Source: Azospirillum brasilense (GTDB taxonomy: Bacteria > Pseudomonadota > Alphaproteobacteria > Azospirillales > Azospirillaceae). Taken from it: a stretch of DNA of 64,000 nt. The notes below the pieces were generated by a model. It saw only the letters and a program-made list of their open reading frames with translations, was not told where the DNA came from and ran no database searches. Positions 15,825 through 29,169 of the stretch are shown piece by piece; within the stretch, counting starts at the first letter, position 1; each line of letters opens with the position of its first letter. The stretch covers positions 127,001 through 191,000 of the forward strand of contig NZ_CP032345.1 of NCBI RefSeq assembly GCF_005222205.1, read 5' to 3'. The translations under genes were made by a program, and so were the position numbers.

Positions 15825-16205
15825 CTAGCCGCAGGGCTTCAGTTCGAGGGGACTCGGGACCGGTCCGCCGATCCAGCCGTGAAGCGGGCGGCACTCTCCC
15901 CCCGCGCACAGCCTGTGGTCCGGCGTGTAGGACGAGGCGGCCAGCACCAGCCGCTCCAACGGCGGTACCGCCGGCACCCATATCCACCAGCGATCGGCGA
16001 AGCGGGCGCCCGGCGGCGGCTCCATCCCGGCGCCGGTGCCCTTCACGCGGGCTTCGGTCAGGACAAGACGCCCATCCTCGATGCGCCACTCCTCCCGCCA
16101 TTCGGTCTTCTCCACCGAATGGGTCCAGGACAGGGTGAAGGCGGGACCCGGCAGGGCGGCCAGAACCGCCCCGCCGAACGCCGACAGGCACAAGGCCACG
16201 CTCAT
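15825..16205 (-). CDS. DUF1850 protein, TRAP-transporter associated
   Basis: 126-aa protein with an N-terminal hydrophobic segment and the DUF1850 pattern: FTLSWTHSVEKTEWREEWRI, a basic stretch, ADRWWIWVPAVPPLERLVL and CAGGECRPLHGWI. DUF1850 genes habitually sit beside TAXI-type TRAP transporter permeases; here it follows the permease stop by 10 nt. Its role in transport is unknown. Cys residues near the C-terminus and the signal-like N-terminus suggest a periplasmic or membrane-attached protein. Confidence 0.85.
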   Translation of the reverse strand: MSVALCLSAFGGAVLAALPGPAFTLSWTHSVEKTEWREEWRIEDGRLVLTEARVKGTGAGMEPPPGARFADRWWIWVPAVPPLERLVLAASSYTPDHRLCAGGECRPLHGWIGGPVPSPLELKPCG

Positions 16206-16215
16206 GCCGTCTTCA

Positions 16216-18312
<2,097 letters not shown>

Positions 18313-18343
18313 CGCACGGGGGTTCCGGGACGACGGGGCACGC

Positions 18344-19282
18344 TTACATCAGGCCCTTTTCCTTGTAGAACTTCTCCGCCCCCGGATGCAGCGGCACCGG
18401 CGACTGGATGGTGGCCGCGTCCAGCTTGATCTGCTTGGCCGCGGCGTGGGCGGCGGCCATGGCTTCGAGATTCTCGAACATCGCCTTGGTCATCGCGTAG
18501 ACCGCGTCGTCCGACACGCCGGAATGGGTGACCAGCAGGTTGCGCACTGCCGCGGTCGGCACCGGCTCGCTCTGGCCGCTGTAGCTGTTGGCCGGGATGG
18601 TTTCCGCGATGTAGGCGGGATCGCCGACCTTCTGGATCACGTCGGCCGGGATCGACACGATGGTGATCTCCTGCGAGGTCGCCAGATCCTTGATCGCCGC
18701 CACGCCGAGGCCGGCGGAGATGAGCGTCGCGTCGAGCTGCCGGTTCTTGATCAGGTCCACCGATTCGGCGAAGGGCAGATACTCGGTCTTGGAGAAGTCC
18801 TTGTAGCCCAGACCGGCGGCAGCGAAGATCGCGCGGGCGTTCAGCTCCGTCCCCGACTTCGGCGCACCCACCGACACGCGCTTGCCCTTCAGGTCGGCCA
18901 GCGTCTTCACGCCGGAATCCTTGCTGGCGACGATCTGGATGTAGTTGGGGTAGATGGCGGCGACGGTGCGCAGCTTGGTCAGCTTGGTCTTGAAGCCGGC
19001 CTCCTCGTCGCCCTTCCAGGCGCCGCTTAGCGAATCGCCGAGCGAGAAGGCGATCTCGCCGCGCTCCGACTGGAGGAGGTTCAGGTTCTCCACCGAGGCC
19101 TTGGTCGCCTGGACGGTGACCTTGGCCCCCGGGATGGCCTTGCCGTAGATGCCGGACAGCGCGACGCCCAACGGGTAATAGACGCCGCTGGTGCCGCCGG
19201 TGAGGACGGTGACGAACTGCTCGGCCTGGGCCGGCAGCGCGGTGAGCATGCAGACGCCGACCGCGGCCAGGAAACGCTTCAT
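18344..19282 (-). CDS. TAXI family TRAP transporter solute-binding protein
   Basis: 312-aa periplasmic protein with a signal peptide (MKRFLAAVGVCMLTALPAQA). The TAXI-type ligand fold includes VTVLTGGTSGVYYPLGVALS, ENLNLLQSERGEIAFSLGD and LKGKRVSVGAPKSGTELNAR. The C-terminus is a short helical hook (PGAEKFYKEKGLM). It is the first gene of a three-gene transporter operon (SBP, fused permease, DUF1850). ATG at 19282 fits the signal peptide. Confidence 0.93.
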   Translation of the reverse strand: MKRFLAAVGVCMLTALPAQAEQFVTVLTGGTSGVYYPLGVALSGIYGKAIPGAKVTVQATKASVENLNLLQSERGEIAFSLGDSLSGAWKGDEEAGFKTKLTKLRTVAAIYPNYIQIVASKDSGVKTLADLKGKRVSVGAPKSGTELNARAIFAAAGLGYKDFSKTEYLPFAESVDLIKNRQLDATLISAGLGVAAIKDLATSQEITIVSIPADVIQKVGDPAYIAETIPANSYSGQSEPVPTAAVRNLLVTHSGVSDDAVYAMTKAMFENLEAMAAAHAAAKQIKLDAATIQSPVPLHPGAEKFYKEKGLM

Positions 19283-19600
19283 TCTTCTATCCTCCCAAAA
19301 GGCTGTCCGTAGCGGATCGTTCGTAAGACGCTTTGGTTTGCGTCGGATTGTTGGCTATCCTAACTTGTGGTCGGTGGGTCCGCCAGTCCGTAGGAACCGA
19401 TAGGCGCGCGGCGGTTCGGCACAAGCCCTCTCCCTTCGGAGGAGGCCGAACGGCGTCTTGACCGGACAGGACGACGCCCCCCTATCCTTGTTCCGGTTGG
19501 TCCTGCACCACACTTTATCCCGCAGATTTGGAAGAGCCGTCGAAAGAAGCGTCGCGAAGGTCGGGGCAACAGAACGTCACCAACATTGGGAGGACAGCGG
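19283..19600. other. Divergent intergenic region, TAXI gene versus molybdenum hydroxylase operon
   Basis: 318 bases with no open frame I trust. It must contain both divergent promoters. A short CTCTCC/GGAGGAG hairpin lies near 19427-19444, and GGGAGG precedes the first hydroxylase gene. I see no clear sigma-70, sigma-54 or FNR-type site. Confidence 0.4.
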
Positions 19601-20098
<498 letters not shown>

Positions 20099-20135
20099 CG
20101 GGCGGAAGCAAGGCTCACATGGGAGGAACACCAAG

Positions 20136-22526
<2,391 letters not shown>

Positions 22527-22541
22527 GAGGGAGGAGACATC

Positions 22542-23336
22542 ATGTACGCCTTCACCTATCACCGCCCCAAGAGCGTCGCCGACGCCGTCGCCCTGCTCGG
22601 CCAGTTCGAGGACCCGAAACTTCTGGGCGGCGGGCAGACGCTCCTGCCGACGCTCAAGCAGCGCCTCGCCCGGCCGAGCGATCTGATCGACCTCGGCCAG
22701 ATTCCGGAGCTCCAGGGCATCCGGGAGGAGGCCGGCGGCCTGACGGTCGGCGCCTTCACCCGCCACGCCCAGGTCGCTCATTCCGATGTCGTGCAGCGGG
22801 TCATCCCAGCGCTGGCCAGCCTCGCCGAGGGCATCGGCGACCGGCAGGTGCGCAACATGGGCACGCTCGGCGGGTCGATCTGCAACGCCGATCCCTCCGC
22901 CGACTACCCCGCCGCGGTCGTCGCGCTGAAGGCGACGGTGAGGACCGACCGGCGGGAGATCGCCGGCGACGACTTCTTCACCGGCATGTTCGAGACGGCG
23001 CTGGAGCCCGGTGAGATCGTCACCGCCGTGCATTTCCAGAAGCCCGACAAGGCCGCCTACGCCAAGTTCCGCAACCCGGCCAGCCGCTACGCCATCGTCG
23101 GCGTCTTCGTGGCCGTGTTCGGCAGCGAGGTTCGCGTGGCGGTGACCGGCGCAGGTCCGTCGGTCTTCCGGGCCGACGACATGGAGGCGGCGCTGGCCCA
23201 GGACTTCCGCGCCGACGCCCTGAACGGCGCGTCGGTGTCGGCGGCCGGGCTGAACGCCGACATCCACGCCAGCGCCGACTACCGCGCCCATCTGGTGCGG
23301 GTGATGGCGCGGCGCGCGGTGGAGGCGTGTGGGTAA
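22542..23336 (+). CDS. FAD-binding medium subunit, CoxM-like
   Basis: 264-aa flavoprotein subunit that returns electrons from the Fe-S clusters to an acceptor. The FAD motifs of the vanillyl-alcohol-oxidase fold are LGGGQTLLP at residues 28-36 and TLGGSICNADPSADYP at 108-123, both as in CoxM. It follows the large-subunit gene by 15 nt with GGGAGGAG upstream of its ATG. A short palindromic repeat follows before the next gene. Confidence 0.93.
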   Translation: MYAFTYHRPKSVADAVALLGQFEDPKLLGGGQTLLPTLKQRLARPSDLIDLGQIPELQGIREEAGGLTVGAFTRHAQVAHSDVVQRVIPALASLAEGIGDRQVRNMGTLGGSICNADPSADYPAAVVALKATVRTDRREIAGDDFFTGMFETALEPGEIVTAVHFQKPDKAAYAKFRNPASRYAIVGVFVAVFGSEVRVAVTGAGPSVFRADDMEAALAQDFRADALNGASVSAAGLNADIHASADYRAHLVRVMARRAVEACG

Positions 23337-23484
23337 CCGTCTTCCCTCTCCCGCCCTGGGAGAGGGTGGCGCGAAGCGCCGGGTGAGGGTACCGTCGAGC
23401 ATCGGTGCCGTACGCTTGTCGGCACCCTCACCCTTCCCACATCGTGGGCCCCTTCCCTCTCCCGGGGCGGGAGAGGGAGTTTTC
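23337..23484. repeat. Dispersed-type intergenic palindromic repeat
   Basis: The gap between the CoxM-like and MoxR genes is filled by a nested inverted repeat. Arms of the type CCCTCTCCCGCCC and GGGAGAGGG recur at both ends (about 23343-23367 and 23454-23478), with ACCCTCACCC/GGGTGAGGGT inside. GC-rich palindromes of this CTCTCCC type are often present in many intergenic copies per genome. Copy number cannot be judged from one window. It may be folded in the operon mRNA. Confidence 0.6.
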
Positions 23485-23498
23485 CCGCTGGATGACGG

Positions 23499-24428
23499 AT
23501 GGCCATGCCCAACACCCTCCCCGCTTCCGTCGATGACACGCTGGACCTGCTGCGGCGGGGGAACTACGTCGCCGACCGCTCGCTGGCGACGGCGCTGTAC
23601 CTCGCGCTGAAGCTTCGGCGCCCGCTGTTCCTGGAGGGCGAGGCCGGGGTCGGCAAGACCGAGATCGCCAAGGTGCTGTCCGCCACGCTGGGCCGGCGCC
23701 TGCTGCGGCTGCAATGTTACGAGGGGTTGGACGTCGCCGCGGCGGTCTACGAGTGGAACTACGCCCGGCAGATGATGGAAATCCGGCTGGCGGAGGCGTC
23801 GGGCGACCGTGACCGGGAGGCGCTCGGCGCCGACCTCTTCTCCGAGCGCTTCCTCATCAAGCGCCCGCTGCTCCAGGCGCTGGAGCCCGATCCGGCCGGC
23901 GCGCCCGTCCTGCTGATCGACGAGTTGGACCGCACCGACGAGCCGTTCGAAGCCTACCTGCTCGAAATCCTCTCCGATTTCCAGGTCTCGATTCCGGAGT
24001 TTGGGACGGTCACGGCGCCGGAGCCGCCCATCGTCATCCTGACCTCCAACCGCACCCGCGAAATTCACGACGCGCTGAAGCGGCGCTGCTTCTACCACTG
24101 GGTCGATTACCCCAACGCCGAGCGTGAGCGCGCCATCCTGGCGGTGAAGGCGCCGAACGCCGACGCCCGGCTGGCCGCCCAGGTGGTCGGCGTCGTGCAG
24201 AGCCTGCGCGGGATGGACCTCTACAAGGCGCCGGGCGTGGCGGAGACTCTGGACTGGGCGCAGGCGCTGGTGGAGCTGAACCAGCTGGAGCTGGAGCCGT
24301 CGGTCATCAACGACACGCTGGGCACGCTGCTGAAGTACCAGGACGACATCGCCCGCATCCAGGGCAGCGAGGCCGCGCGCATCCTGGCCCAGGTCAAGAC
24401 GGAACTCGCCGCCAGCACGGCGCGGTGA
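23499..24428 (+). CDS. MoxR/CoxD-type AAA ATPase
   Basis: 309-aa AAA+ ATPase. Walker A is GEAGVGKT at residues 47-54 and Walker B VLLIDELDRTDE at about 137-148; sensor ILTSNRTREIHDALKRRCFY follows. MoxR-family CoxD helps mature or insert the metal cofactor of CO-dehydrogenase-type hydroxylases in known cox loci. It works with the VWA protein encoded next door. The gene starts ATGGCCATG at 23499 or 23505. Confidence 0.92.
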   Translation: MAMPNTLPASVDDTLDLLRRGNYVADRSLATALYLALKLRRPLFLEGEAGVGKTEIAKVLSATLGRRLLRLQCYEGLDVAAAVYEWNYARQMMEIRLAEASGDRDREALGADLFSERFLIKRPLLQALEPDPAGAPVLLIDELDRTDEPFEAYLLEILSDFQVSIPEFGTVTAPEPPIVILTSNRTREIHDALKRRCFYHWVDYPNAERERAILAVKAPNADARLAAQVVGVVQSLRGMDLYKAPGVAETLDWAQALVELNQLELEPSVINDTLGTLLKYQDDIARIQGSEAARILAQVKTELAASTAR

Positions 24429-24434
24429 GCGGCC

Positions 24435-25634
24435 ATGCAAGGCGGCCTTGCCATCAACCTGATGCATTTCGCCCGCGCGCTGCGGGCGGCGGGGCTGCCG
24501 GTCGGGCCGGGCAAGCTGCTCCAAGCCGTTGAAGCCGTGGAGGCGGTGGGGATCGGCAACCGGGCGGACTTCTACTGGGCGCTGCACGCCGTCTTCGTGA
24601 ACCGGCGCGACCAGCGCGAGGTTTTCGACCAAGCCTTCCACGTCTTCTGGCGCAACCCCGACATCCTGAAGCGGATGATGGGGCTGATGCTGCCGACCAT
24701 CCGCACGGAGTCGCCGGACACGCAGGACCCGCTGTCCCGCCGCGTCGCCGACGCGCTGCGCGGCACCGCGCCGGAGGCCGAGGGGCCGGAGAAGTCGGAG
24801 ATCGAGGTGGACGCCGCCTTCACCGTTTCGGCCCAGGAACGGTTGCAGGAGAAGGACTTCGAGAAAATGTCGGCGGCGGAGATGGCCGAGGCCAAGCGCA
24901 TGCTCGCCCGCATCGCCCTGCCGGTCGCCGAGGTGACGACCCGCCGCCACCGTCCCGACCCGCGGGGGCCGCGCGTGGACCCGCGGGCGACGCTGCGGCG
25001 GATGCTGCGCTCCGGCGGCGATCTGGCCGATCTGGCGCGGCGCAGCCGCCGCACGCGCCCGCCGCCGCTGGTCGTGCTGTGCGACATCTCCGGCTCCATG
25101 ACACGCTATTCACGGATGCTGCTGCATTTCATGCACGCGCTCAGCAACGACCGCGACCGTGTGCACAGCTTCGTCTTCGGCACCCGCCTGACCAACATCA
25201 CCCGCCACCTGCGGCACAAGGACGTGGATGTGGCGCTGGACGCCGTGTCGGCGGCGGTGGCGGACTGGTCGGGGGGAACGCGCATCGGCACGGCGCTGCA
25301 CGCCTTCAACCGGACCTGGGCGCGCCGGGTCCTCGGCCAGGGCGCGGTGGTCTTGCTCATCACCGACGGGCTGGACCGGGATGCCGGCGAGGGGCTTGCG
25401 GCGGAGGCCGAACGGCTGCACAAGAGCTGCCGCCGACTGGTCTGGCTGAACCCGCTCTTGCGGTGGGAGGGGTTCGCACCAAAATCCAGCGGTATCCGGG
25501 CCTTGTTGCCGCATGTGGACGACTTCCGCCCGGTCCACAACCTGAACAGTCTGGCCGGGCTCGCCGACGCGCTGAACCGCGACGGGCCGCGACGGGCCGA
25601 AAGCCTGCGCAAGTGGCTGAAGGAGGCCGCATGA
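24435..25634 (+). CDS. CoxE-like VWA-domain protein
   Basis: 399-aa protein of the CoxE group. The N-terminal helical part (LAINLMHFARALRAAGLPVG) is followed by a variable charged linker. The C-terminal von Willebrand A domain carries the MIDAS motif DISGSMTRYSR at about residues 217-227 and a later TDGLDRD. In cox gene clusters CoxD (MoxR) and CoxE pair as an ATPase/metal-binding chaperone for enzyme maturation. It starts 6 nt after the ATPase stop and overlaps the following gene by 4 bp (ATGA). Confidence 0.9.
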   Translation: MQGGLAINLMHFARALRAAGLPVGPGKLLQAVEAVEAVGIGNRADFYWALHAVFVNRRDQREVFDQAFHVFWRNPDILKRMMGLMLPTIRTESPDTQDPLSRRVADALRGTAPEAEGPEKSEIEVDAAFTVSAQERLQEKDFEKMSAAEMAEAKRMLARIALPVAEVTTRRHRPDPRGPRVDPRATLRRMLRSGGDLADLARRSRRTRPPPLVVLCDISGSMTRYSRMLLHFMHALSNDRDRVHSFVFGTRLTNITRHLRHKDVDVALDAVSAAVADWSGGTRIGTALHAFNRTWARRVLGQGAVVLLITDGLDRDAGEGLAAEAERLHKSCRRLVWLNPLLRWEGFAPKSSGIRALLPHVDDFRPVHNLNSLAGLADALNRDGPRRAESLRKWLKEAA

Positions 25635-25945
25635 AGGACGATATTCTGGAGCAGGCCGCGGGCTGGCGCGCGGAGGGCCGCAAGGTCGCCCTGGCGACGG
25701 TGGTCGCCACCTGGGGGTCCTCCCCCCGCCCGGTGGGCAGCCAGATGGCGGTGGACGACGCCGGCTCGATGATCGGCTCCGTCTCCGGCGGCTGCATCGA
25801 GGGGGCCGTGGTGCACGAGGCGCGCAAGACCATGGAGGATGGCGAGCCCCGGATGATCTCGTTCGGGGTCAGCAACGAAATGGCTTGGGAGGTCGGGCTG
25901 GCCTGCGGCGGCCGGGTGCAGGTCTATGTCGAGGCCGTGGAATGA
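25631..25945 (+). CDS. XdhC family protein, N-terminal half
   Basis: 104-aa protein equal to the first domain of XdhC/CoxI: KVALATVVATWGSSPRPVGS, MIGSVSGGCIEGAVV and the motif FGVSNEMAWEVGLACGGRVQVYVE. The family binds molybdenum cofactor and delivers it, sulfurated, to the large subunit. The usual XdhC also has a C-terminal Rossmann domain; here that half is a separate gene overlapping by 4 bp, so this is a natural split rather than a frameshift (both starts and stops are intact). Confidence 0.9.
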   Translation: MKDDILEQAAGWRAEGRKVALATVVATWGSSPRPVGSQMAVDDAGSMIGSVSGGCIEGAVVHEARKTMEDGEPRMISFGVSNEMAWEVGLACGGRVQVYVEAVE

Positions 25946-26658
25946 AGCGCGACATCACCGAACGGCTGCTGGCCGCCCGCAAGGCCGGGCGTCCCGTGGC
26001 CCTGGTCACCGACCTCGGCACCGGCCTGCAGACTCTCGTCTATGAGGACGCCATCCACGGCGGCTTCGGGCTGGAGGACGACCTTCTGGAGGAGGTGCGG
26101 GAGCGGCTGCGCCAGGATCGTTCCGGCCTCGTCAGCGATCCGGAGGATGAGGAGGACGGCGTCCAGCTGTTCGTTCAGACCCACAACCCACCGCTGCGGC
26201 TGCTGGTGGTCGGCGCCGTACACATCGCCCAGGCGCTGGCACCACTCGCCACGCTGACCGGCTATGCCGTCACGGTGATCGACCCGCGCGGCTCCTTTGC
26301 CACCGAATCGCGCTTCCCCGGCGTTGCCCTGCACGATTCCTGGCCGGACGAAGCCCTGGCGGATTTGAAGATCGACAACCGCACCGCCGTGGTGACCCTG
26401 ACCCACGACCCCAAGCTGGACGACCCGGCCCTGCTGGTGGCGCTGCGCTCCCCGGCCTTCTACGTCGGCTCGCTCGGCAGCCGGCGCACCCACGCCAAGC
26501 GGCTGGAGCGGCTGACGGAGCAGGGCGTGACCGACGCGGAGCTGGCGCGCATCCACGCCCCGGTCGGGCTGGACATCGGCGCCGTGACCCCGGCGGAGAT
26601 CGCCCTGTCGGTCATGGCCCAGATCACCGCCGTGCGGCGCAAGGCCGGCGCGGCCTGA
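25942..26658 (+). CDS. XdhC family protein, C-terminal Rossmann half
   Basis: 238-aa protein that contains the XdhC_C Rossmann domain: LLVVGAVHIAQALAPLATLT, VTVIDPRGSFATESRFPG, AVVTLTHDPKLDDPAL and AFYVGSLGSRRTHAKRLERL, ending with the typical VGLDIGAVTPAEIALSVMAQ. It is coupled to the preceding XdhC half by an ATGA overlap. Together they form a two-chain XdhC-like cofactor chaperone for the hydroxylase. Confidence 0.9.
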   Translation: MKRDITERLLAARKAGRPVALVTDLGTGLQTLVYEDAIHGGFGLEDDLLEEVRERLRQDRSGLVSDPEDEEDGVQLFVQTHNPPLRLLVVGAVHIAQALAPLATLTGYAVTVIDPRGSFATESRFPGVALHDSWPDEALADLKIDNRTAVVTLTHDPKLDDPALLVALRSPAFYVGSLGSRRTHAKRLERLTEQGVTDAELARIHAPVGLDIGAVTPAEIALSVMAQITAVRRKAGAA

Positions 26659-26673
26659 CAGGAGTTCACCACC

Positions 26674-28284
26674 ATGTTTTTCGGCCCGCTGCCCCTGCGG
26701 GAGCTGGAGGGCGCCATTCTGGCGCATTCGGTCCGCCGCGGCTCCGTCAGCTTCAAGAAGGGCCGCATCCTCAGCGCCGAGGACGTGACCGCCCTGCGCG
26801 ACGCCGGCCTTACCACGGCGACCGTTGCCAAGCCCGGCCCTGACGATGTGGGCGAGGACGCGGCGGCGGCCCGCATCGCTACCGCCCTGAAGGGGCAGGA
26901 GATCACCACCGGCGCCGCCTTCACCGGGCGCGTCAACCTGTTCGCCGAATCGCGCGGCCTGTTCGTTCCGGATGTCGAACGGATCAACGCGCTGAACCTC
27001 ATCGACGAAAGCGTAACGGTCGCCACCCTGCCCGCCTTTGCGCCGGTCGAGCCCGGCCAGATGGTCGCCACGGTCAAGATCATCCCCTTCGCCGCCCCCC
27101 GCGGCGCCGTGGAAGGGGCGGAGGTCGAGGCGTCCGCCGGGATGCCGGCGCTTCGCGTCGCTCCGTTCCGCCCCTTGACCGCCGCGCTGATCCAGACCCG
27201 CCTGCCGGGCGTGAAGGACAGCGTCCTCGACAAGACCGTGGCGGTGACGCGCGAGCGTCTGGAGGCGATGGGCGGGCGGCTGGTCCGGGATTCCCGCTGC
27301 TACCACGGCGAGGCGGCTCTGGCCGACGCCATCGCGGCGGCGGGGCGCGTCGACCTGCTGCTGATCGCCGGGGCCTCGGCCATCACCGACCGGCGCGACG
27401 TGCTGCCCGCGGGCATCGAGCGGGCGGGCGGCGTGATCGAGCATTTCGGCATGCCGGTCGACCCCGGCAATCTGCTGCTGATCGCGCATATCGGGGAAAC
27501 GCCGGTGCTCGGCCTGCCCGGCTGCGCGCGGTCGCCCAAGCTGAACGGCTTCGACTGGGTGCTCCAGCGCATCGCCGCGGGGATTCCGGTGACGCGGGCC
27601 GACGTCATGCGCATGGGGGTTGGTGGCCTGCTGGCCGAGATCCCCAGCCGGCCCCTGCCCCGAGCCGGCGCCGTCGCGGTGGAACCGCCCCGCGCGCCGC
27701 GCATCGCCGCTCTGGTTCTGGCCGCCGGACGGTCGAGCAGGATGGGCGGCAGCAACAAGCTGCTCGCCGATGTCGGCGGGGAACCGCTGGTCGTCCGCAC
27801 GGTCGAATCGGTTCTGGCCTCGCAGGCCAGGCCGGTGGTGGTGGTGACCGGCCACATGGCGGAGGCGGTGTCCGCCCCGCTGGCCGGGCGCCCGCTGACC
27901 ATCGTCCACAACCCGTCGTTCGCCGACGGGCTCAGCGCCTCGCTGCGCGCCGGGCTGGCCGCCCTGCCGGCGGATGTCGACGGGGTGGTGGTGTGCCTCG
28001 GCGACATGCCACGCGTCACGCCGCAGGCCATCGACCGTCTGATCGCCGCCTACAACCCGCTGGAGGGCCGGACCGTCTGCGTCCCGACCGTCCAGGGCAA
28101 GCGCGGCAACCCGGTCCTGTGGGACCGCGGCTTCTTCGCGGAGATGGCGAAGCTGAGCGGCGACGCCGGGGCCAAGACCCTGCTGGCCACCCACGCCGAT
28201 CAGGTGATCGAGGTGCCGGTGGAGGACGGCGGCATCCTCTACGACGTCGACACGCCGGACCTGCTGGCGGAGCTGCGCGGGTAA
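26674..28284 (+). CDS. MoeA-like/MobA-like fusion, molybdopterin cytidylyltransferase
   Basis: 536-aa two-domain protein. The first about 340 residues resemble a molybdopterin-binding MoeA/CinA-like domain (TAALIQTRLPGVKDSVLDKT, LIAGASAITDRRDVLPAGIE, VLGLPGCARSPKLNGFDWV). The C-terminal part begins ALVLAAGRSSRMGGSNKLLA at about residue 347, with CLGDMPRVTPQAIDRLIAAY and QGKRGNPVLWDRGFF. That is the MocA/CoxG-type nucleotidyltransferase which forms molybdopterin cytosine dinucleotide. This is the cofactor form used by CoxL-type enzymes, so the gene fits the operon. It starts 15 nt after the XdhC half. Confidence 0.92.
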   Translation: MFFGPLPLRELEGAILAHSVRRGSVSFKKGRILSAEDVTALRDAGLTTATVAKPGPDDVGEDAAAARIATALKGQEITTGAAFTGRVNLFAESRGLFVPDVERINALNLIDESVTVATLPAFAPVEPGQMVATVKIIPFAAPRGAVEGAEVEASAGMPALRVAPFRPLTAALIQTRLPGVKDSVLDKTVAVTRERLEAMGGRLVRDSRCYHGEAALADAIAAAGRVDLLLIAGASAITDRRDVLPAGIERAGGVIEHFGMPVDPGNLLLIAHIGETPVLGLPGCARSPKLNGFDWVLQRIAAGIPVTRADVMRMGVGGLLAEIPSRPLPRAGAVAVEPPRAPRIAALVLAAGRSSRMGGSNKLLADVGGEPLVVRTVESVLASQARPVVVVTGHMAEAVSAPLAGRPLTIVHNPSFADGLSASLRAGLAALPADVDGVVVCLGDMPRVTPQAIDRLIAAYNPLEGRTVCVPTVQGKRGNPVLWDRGFFAEMAKLSGDAGAKTLLATHADQVIEVPVEDGGILYDVDTPDLLAELRG

Positions 28285-28287
28285 GGC

Positions 28288-29001
28288 TCAGGACGCCCGT
28301 TCGATCACCAGATCCAGCCAGCGGCGGGAGATCGTCCGGGCGACCGCCTCGGCGGCGGGCAGGTGCCGCTCCAGCGCGGCGTCCAGCCCATCGAGGACGG
28401 CCCGGTTGCGCTCCCGCGAATCGACGCCGAACTTCTCCGCCCAGCCGCGGACGATGGCGGCGTCGGCCTCGGGGTGGAACTGGAAGGCGTAGAGGTTGCG
28501 GCCGAGCCGGAAGGCCTGACGCATGCAGGCCGCGCTCCAGGCCAGCGGCACGGCGCCCTCGGGAAACTCGAAGGTGTCGTAGTGCCACTGCACCATGTGC
28601 AGCTCCGGCTCCAGCCCGCCGAACAGCGGATCGTCCGAAGCGGCGTTGAACAGCCGGACCGCGCCAACACCGATCTCCGCCACCGAATGGCGGTAGACAC
28701 GGGCGCCGAAGGCACGGGCGGCCAACTGCGCCCCCAGGCAGATGCCCATCACCGGGCGCTCCTCCGCCGCGAAGGCGCGGATCAGTTCCATGACCTGCGG
28801 AAAGTGCGGCCCCTGCGCGTCGTTCCAGGCGTCCTGCGGTCCGCCGAGAACCAGCAGCCCGTGATAACCCTCCGGCGTGGCGGGCAGCGCCTCCCCTTCG
28901 TCCGCGGCGACGGTGACCAGCGTCGCGCCGAACTCGGCCAGCGCGTCGCCCACGATTCCGGCGGGGGCGTTTCGGTTGTTCTGGACGACCAGGATGCGCA
29001 T
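28288..29001 (-). CDS. Class I glutamine amidotransferase-like protein
   Basis: 237-aa GATase1 protein of the GMP-synthase-like (GuaA N-domain/COG0518) group. The nucleophile elbow GICLGAQLAARAFG holds the Cys, and FQFHPEADAAIV holds the His-Glu pair. A stand-alone domain with no synthase partner next to it suggests an amidohydrolase acting on a gamma-glutamyl compound, or a detoxifying hydrolase. It is convergent with the Mo-cofactor gene (3 nt between stops). Confidence 0.88.
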   Translation of the reverse strand: MRILVVQNNRNAPAGIVGDALAEFGATLVTVAADEGEALPATPEGYHGLLVLGGPQDAWNDAQGPHFPQVMELIRAFAAEERPVMGICLGAQLAARAFGARVYRHSVAEIGVGAVRLFNAASDDPLFGGLEPELHMVQWHYDTFEFPEGAVPLAWSAACMRQAFRLGRNLYAFQFHPEADAAIVRGWAEKFGVDSRERNRAVLDGLDAALERHLPAAEAVARTISRRWLDLVIERAS

Positions 29002-29169
29002 GGAGGGGCCATGTCGGTTGGAACGGAGTCCGCGGGGCGGATGCTTCGTTCATGAGCGGCGGCGGCGGCGAAATCAAGCGGCGCAAGGCCGCTATGCGCC
29101 ACGCCACGGGACGGCGTACAGTGCGAGGACGCGAAGGAAGCCATCAACTTCCCCAGGGAGACGAGATCA

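Noticed and set aside
25631..26658. Frameshift in a single XdhC gene
   Set aside because: Each half has its own start, with an ATGA overlap, and intact domain borders, so a natural split is simpler than a sequencing or mutation frameshift.
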